This document shows positions 63,653 to 64,000 of a stretch of DNA of 64,000 nt, in pieces; position 1 is the stretch's first letter; every line of letters starts with the position of its first letter. Origin of the DNA: Agrobacterium larrymoorei (GTDB lineage Bacteria > Pseudomonadota > Alphaproteobacteria > Rhizobiales > Rhizobiaceae). The stretch covers positions 1,396,001-1,460,000 of the forward strand of contig NZ_CP039692.1 of NCBI RefSeq assembly GCF_005145045.1, in the 5' to 3' direction. A program made the position numbers and the translations under genes. Below the pieces are notes generated by a model. That model did not search any database, was not told the DNA's origin, and saw nothing but the letters and a program-made list of their open reading frames with translations.

Positions 63653-64000
63653 ATGCCACTAACAGATCAGCAGATCGCCGAACTCAACACGCCCTCCGTC
63701 GTCGTCGATCTCGATATTGCCAGCAAGAATATCGCCCGCTTTCAGGAGCTTGCTGACAGGCATGGTCTGAATGTCCGCCCCCACATCAAGACCCACAAGC
63801 TCCCCGCCATCGCTGAGATGCAGCTCGCCGCGGGCGCTATCGGCATCACATGCCAGAAAGTCTCCGAAGCTGAAGCGATGGTTGCCGGAAGCGAGGCAAT
63901 CAAGGATGTCTTGATCACTTACAACATCGTCGGTGAAACGAAGCTCCAGCACCTGCGCGCACTCTCTGAAAAAGTCCGGCTTTCGGTCGTTGCCGATAGT
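63653..64000 (+). CDS. D-threonine aldolase / D-serine dehydratase-like PLP enzyme, partial
   Basis: The first 116 residues are visible and the gene runs off the right edge. The opening LNTPSVVVDLDIASKNIARFQELADRHGLNVRPHIKTHKLPAIAEMQL contains the RPHIKTHK motif with the PLP-binding lysine of the alanine-racemase-fold DSD1/D-threonine aldolase family. Either ATG 63650 or 63653 can serve; GAGGA at 63644-63648 suits the second. It follows the AraC gene by 95 bases, but the link to galactosides is unclear. Confidence 0.85.
   Translation, partial: MPLTDQQIAELNTPSVVVDLDIASKNIARFQELADRHGLNVRPHIKTHKLPAIAEMQLAAGAIGITCQKVSEAEAMVAGSEAIKDVLITYNIVGETKLQHLRALSEKVRLSVVADS

Noticed and set aside
1..64000. 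Search by eye for tRNA, rRNA, IS ends, integrase and attachment sites
   Set aside because: Nothing recognisable was seen on either strand. A tRNAscan or ISfinder run could still find elements missed by eye.

Overview
The window reads as chromosomal DNA of a Rhizobiales alphaproteobacterium, most like Agrobacterium or Rhizobium. The base composition is moderately GC-rich. The left end has the ribD-ribE-ribH-nusB order. It also carries a vacuolar-type proton pyrophosphatase, an ExsH-like RTX/GH16 glucanase, a divergent treY/treZ pair and many sugar ABC operons. I saw no tRNA, rRNA, CRISPR array, insertion sequence or prophage gene. The organism call is inference from gene content; no search was run.

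Layout. Bases 1-3880: end of ribD, ribE, a LysE-type exporter, ribH, nusB and an MFS transporter. 3881-6293: structured leader, hppA and a strong terminator. 6336-9038 (minus): an FtsK-family translocase with no membrane segments. 9344-16083: a probable operon of a DapA-family aldolase, GntR regulator, CUT1 ABC transporter and PfkB-family kinase, of unknown substrate. 16090-24422: a membrane GGDEF-EAL protein, a SAM methyltransferase, an (S)-ureidoglycine aminohydrolase-like bicupin, a PAS-PAS-GGDEF protein, an ExsH-like polysaccharide depolymerase and a 2-keto-4-pentenoate hydratase-type enzyme. 24423-30150: an AT-rich intergenic region and a 1,550-residue protein made almost wholly of octapeptide repeats. 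30179-37845: Fsr-like MFS, CPA1 antiporter, treY and treZ. 37865-44262: an RND pump with its adaptor, a hydrolase homologue without its catalytic serine, and a LysR regulator. 44413-53428: a pentitol (ribitol/xylitol) locus with a medium-chain dehydrogenase, AraC regulator, CUT2 ABC transporter, ribitol dehydrogenase, ribulokinase and L-xylulose reductase-like SDR. 53446-54278: a MerR regulator with a textbook MerR promoter and a carboxymuconolactone decarboxylase-like protein. 54297-63557: a galactoside operon (ABC transporter, GH36, GH42) with a divergent AraC regulator. 63653-64000: start of a D-threonine aldolase/DSD1-type PLP enzyme.

The most unusual object is the octapeptide protein at 25437-30089. 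Its core is nine blocks of exactly 17 octads (136 residues, 408 bp) in the order A1-A2-B-A1-A2-B-A2-B-A2'. Two stretches of 852 bp inside it, 1,224 bp apart, are identical base for base. The translated protein contains no Arg, His, Cys or Trp. It has no classical signal peptide, and it lies near an RTX-type secreted glucanase and two c-di-GMP genes. A secreted matrix or surface role is a reasonable hypothesis, but it is not shown by the sequence.

Most of the rest is a carbohydrate-scavenging chromosome arm: three complete ABC sugar loci, each with its own regulator and catabolic enzymes, plus trehalose synthesis from maltodextrins.
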